DNA of 8,118 nt, taken from an uncultured Fretibacterium sp. Lineage in GTDB: Bacteria; Synergistota; Synergistia; Synergistales; Aminobacteriaceae. The position numbers and the translations under genes are program-made. The notes beneath the pieces are model-generated. The model was not told the origin of the DNA, did no database searches, and saw only the letters and a program-made list of their open reading frames with translations. Within the stretch, counting starts at the first letter, position 1, and every line of letters starts with the position of its first letter. Positions 6,638-8,118 of this stretch are shown in pieces. The DNA is taken from positions 1-8,118 of the forward strand of contig CALAUZ010000279.1 in the NCBI GenBank assembly GCA_937892105.1, in the 5' to 3' direction.

Positions 6638-7588
6638 TTATGTGCAATCCCTGTAATGTTTGGGGGACTTGCCGTAGCATTCGCAAAATATCTTGTGAAA
6701 GTGCGTCATGTTCTCATAACCGACCATATAAGCAATGTCGTCGATTCGTTCGTCAGTGTTCAGTAAAAACCATGCTGCTTGAGCGAGTCTCTTTTCCTGT
6801 AGCAGCTCAGTAAAACTCCGTCCTGTTTTCTTCTTTATGAGCCGTGAAAGTGTAGGGTGTCCGTAATGCACAAGCTCCGCAATCTCCTTAAGAGTCCCGT
6901 TTCTGTAATTGTCCTCAATGTAGCGCAGGACTTTCATGATTACGCTTTGGTCTTCGTAAGAGAACTCTAACGTGTCAGTGCATTCCAGCAGCTCGACGAA
7001 AAGTAAACCCATAGTGAGATGATAGATACCGCGTTTGTTTGAGGGCTGAGTGATGAGAATCCATAGCAGATTTTCCACGAGATTCTGAACGGGCAAAACG
7101 TCAGCGACCTTGAAGTATAGATAGCCTGTCTCATTCTGGCCGGTAATGCAGCTCAGGATGAATCGGCGTAAAGGAGTCTGCTCATCACCGAGAAACGAGA
7201 GCACTCCGCTGAAGAAGTCGGGCTTAGCGATAAAGTTCACGGCAATATCTTTTTCAGAAGCGGGGTAAATTTCTTGTCTTGCGTTCTGGCCGAGCATCAA
7301 TAATTCTCCCTGCTTGAGGGTAATATCTGTGCCATTGACGATGTGCCTTGTGCTGCCCTGACACATATACACGAACTCTACGTAATCATGAGTGTGTTCC
7401 GGAAAGTGAATGAACCGAGTATGAGGACGAATAGTAATGTGCCTGCCTTTTGGGAGGAGTTTATCACCGCTGATAATGTCTCTGTCTCCGGACATGTAGA
7501 TATTGCGGTCAATCTTGGTCTGACCGGAAAGTATTTGCTTTTCTTCGTCAGTAATGCGGCTCAAATGATTAATGATTCGTGAGTTCAT
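6638..7588 (-). CDS. AraC-family transcriptional regulator, likely rhamnose-responsive
   Basis: The protein of 316 residues has the AraC layout. An N-terminal cupin-like sensor domain runs from about 50 to 115, with a histidine cluster in FPEHTHDYVEFVYMCQGS (63-80). A C-terminal DNA-binding domain runs from about 217 to 313, with two helix-turn-helix motifs: LKEIAELVHYGHPTLSRLIK (233-252) and IDDIAYMVGYENMTHFHKIF (282-301), followed by the family-typical YGKSPKHYRD. It sits upstream of rhaB on the same strand, so it is the probable activator of rhamnose genes, comparable in role to RhaS/RhaR; effector and sites are inferred. None of the in-frame ATGs (7588, 7612, 7654) has a Shine-Dalgarno sequence. 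I chose 7588 because a TATTAT box ends 7 nt before it, and because 7654 would overlap flgB by 19 bases. No terminator is seen after it, so some read-through into rhaB is likely. Confidence 0.85.
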   Translation of the reverse strand: MNSRIINHLSRITDEEKQILSGQTKIDRNIYMSGDRDIISGDKLLPKGRHITIRPHTRFIHFPEHTHDYVEFVYMCQGSTRHIVNGTDITLKQGELLMLGQNARQEIYPASEKDIAVNFIAKPDFFSGVLSFLGDEQTPLRRFILSCITGQNETGYLYFKVADVLPVQNLVENLLWILITQPSNKRGIYHLTMGLLFVELLECTDTLEFSYEDQSVIMKVLRYIEDNYRNGTLKEIAELVHYGHPTLSRLIKKKTGRSFTELLQEKRLAQAAWFLLNTDERIDDIAYMVGYENMTHFHKIFCECYGKSPKHYRDCT

Positions 7589-7594
7589 GAGGTA

Positions 7595-7601
7595 TATAAT
7601 A
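7595..7601. promoter_or_regulatory. Overlapping divergent -10 boxes between araC-type gene and flgB
   Basis: The plus strand has a perfect TATAAT at 7595-7600, predicting a flgB start site near 7607 and a leader of about 29 nt. The minus strand has TATTAT at 7601-7596, which would place the regulator's transcript start at or next to its ATG at 7588. No convincing -35 box is seen for either direction. If both are real, the two promoters share the same DNA and compete. The boxes are seen; activity is inferred. Confidence 0.45.
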
Positions 7602-7635
7602 CTACAATCCATCAATAGGAAGTGAGAGAAGAATA

Positions 7636-8037
7636 ATGCTCGGAGATTATACATGGAACGTCATAGAGAAGGAGTCAGAGTGTTTAGCCCAAAGATTTCA
7701 AGCCGTGAGCAAGAACGTAGCTAATGCCAACACACCGGGCTATGCGAGACATAACGTATCGTTTGAGGATCAGATGCGCGAGGTTATGGAGCAGGGAAAA
7801 CATCTGCACATGACGGTAACTGATGAGGGACATATGCCGTCGCACCCGTTAAGGATTCGGGATGTTCACGCAGCAGACTCGAAGATTATGGACGAGCAAT
7901 ACAGGCTTGACCAGAACAACGTCGACCCTGAGCGGGAAATGGCGGTGCTTGCCGAGACACGAATGATGTACACCGGGTTCATGAGGATAGCTGCGAGCAA
8001 GCAGACGACGTTACGGAGTGTAATAGCCGGAAGATAG
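7636..8037 (+). CDS. flgB: Flagellar basal-body rod protein FlgB
   Basis: At 133 residues this matches the usual FlgB length (E. coli 138). FlgB is a proximal rod subunit of the flagellar basal body, exported through the flagellar type III apparatus and assembled in the periplasm. The rod-family N-terminal signature is clear: AVSKNVANANTPGYARHNVSF at about 23-43 (an NxANANTPGY motif). The C-terminal part, EREMAVLAETRMMYTGFMRI (about 99-118), matches the conserved C-terminal helix that pairs with the N-terminal helix in rod and hook proteins. There is no cleavable signal peptide, as expected. Purine-rich GGAAGTGAGAGAAG (7618-7631) serves as ribosome binding site. flgC follows after 17 nt, so this is the start of a flagellar operon reading out of the window. 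Confidence 0.92.
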   Translation: MLGDYTWNVIEKESECLAQRFQAVSKNVANANTPGYARHNVSFEDQMREVMEQGKHLHMTVTDEGHMPSHPLRIRDVHAADSKIMDEQYRLDQNNVDPEREMAVLAETRMMYTGFMRIAASKQTTLRSVIAGR

Positions 8038-8054
8038 ATGAGAGGTGAATAAAC

Positions 8055-8118
8055 ATGAAGATATTTGACAGTCTGGAGGTTGCGGGAAGTTCACTTACTG
8101 CTCACAGGTTATGGCTTG
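8055..8118 (+). CDS. flgC: Flagellar basal-body rod protein FlgC, 5' end only
   Basis: Only the first 21 codons are in the window: MKIFDSLEVAGSSLTAHRLW and one further Leu. A short hydrophilic start, then the aliphatic/serine pattern with SLTAHRLWL, fits the N-terminus of FlgC, the rod subunit whose gene normally follows flgB. A GAGGTG ribosome binding site at 8042-8047 lies 7 nt before the ATG. The assignment depends as much on position as on the short sequence. Confidence 0.8.
   Translation, partial: MKIFDSLEVAGSSLTAHRLWL

Noticed and set aside
7589..7654. 22-residue N-terminal extension of the AraC-type regulator
   Set aside because: It would overlap flgB by 19 bases, has no Shine-Dalgarno sequence, and the added residues are not part of the domain layout.

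Overview
The window carries three unrelated modules. An IS630-type transposase lies on the left (+ strand). A four-gene L-rhamnose catabolic operon with its AraC-family regulator fills the middle (- strand). The start of a flagellar rod operon lies at the right edge (+ strand). I see no RNA gene, CRISPR array or obvious defence or toxin system. Most of the window is well-understood metabolism. The parts worth a second look are the transposase's flanking hairpins and the very short divergent araC/flgB junction.

Organism: flagellar genes, strong AGGAGG-type ribosome binding sites, moderate base composition, frequent AGG/AGA arginine codons and sugar fermentation to 1,2-propanediol suggest an anaerobic gut-type bacterium. 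The FlgB sequence makes me lean to Synergistota, with Bacillota as the alternative. This is an inference from general resemblance, not a database result.

Layout: 1-354 is AT-rich and has no convincing gene. It holds a possible ORF tail (1-180) and a 60-nt inverted repeat that overlaps a good promoter for the transposase (355-1497, 380 aa, intact DDE residues). 1498-1997 is a 500-base gene-free stretch. It holds a second imperfect hairpin, a two-copy 9-bp tandem repeat and the rho-independent terminator of the rhamnose operon. From right to left on the minus strand follow the AraC-family regulator (7588-6638), a 126-bp gap with a near-consensus promoter, rhaB (rhamnulokinase), rhaA (rhamnose isomerase), rhaD (rhamnulose-1-phosphate aldolase) and fucO (lactaldehyde reductase). 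Gaps inside the operon are 1, 3 and 16 nt. The divergent flgB (7636-8037) and the first 21 codons of flgC (8055 onward) follow.

How it works: RhaA isomerises L-rhamnose to L-rhamnulose, RhaB phosphorylates it, and RhaD splits it to dihydroxyacetone phosphate and L-lactaldehyde. FucO reduces lactaldehyde to 1,2-propanediol and regenerates NAD+. The AraC-type protein is the likely rhamnose-responsive activator. No rhamnose transporter or mutarotase is in view, so these must be elsewhere or be supplied by other systems.
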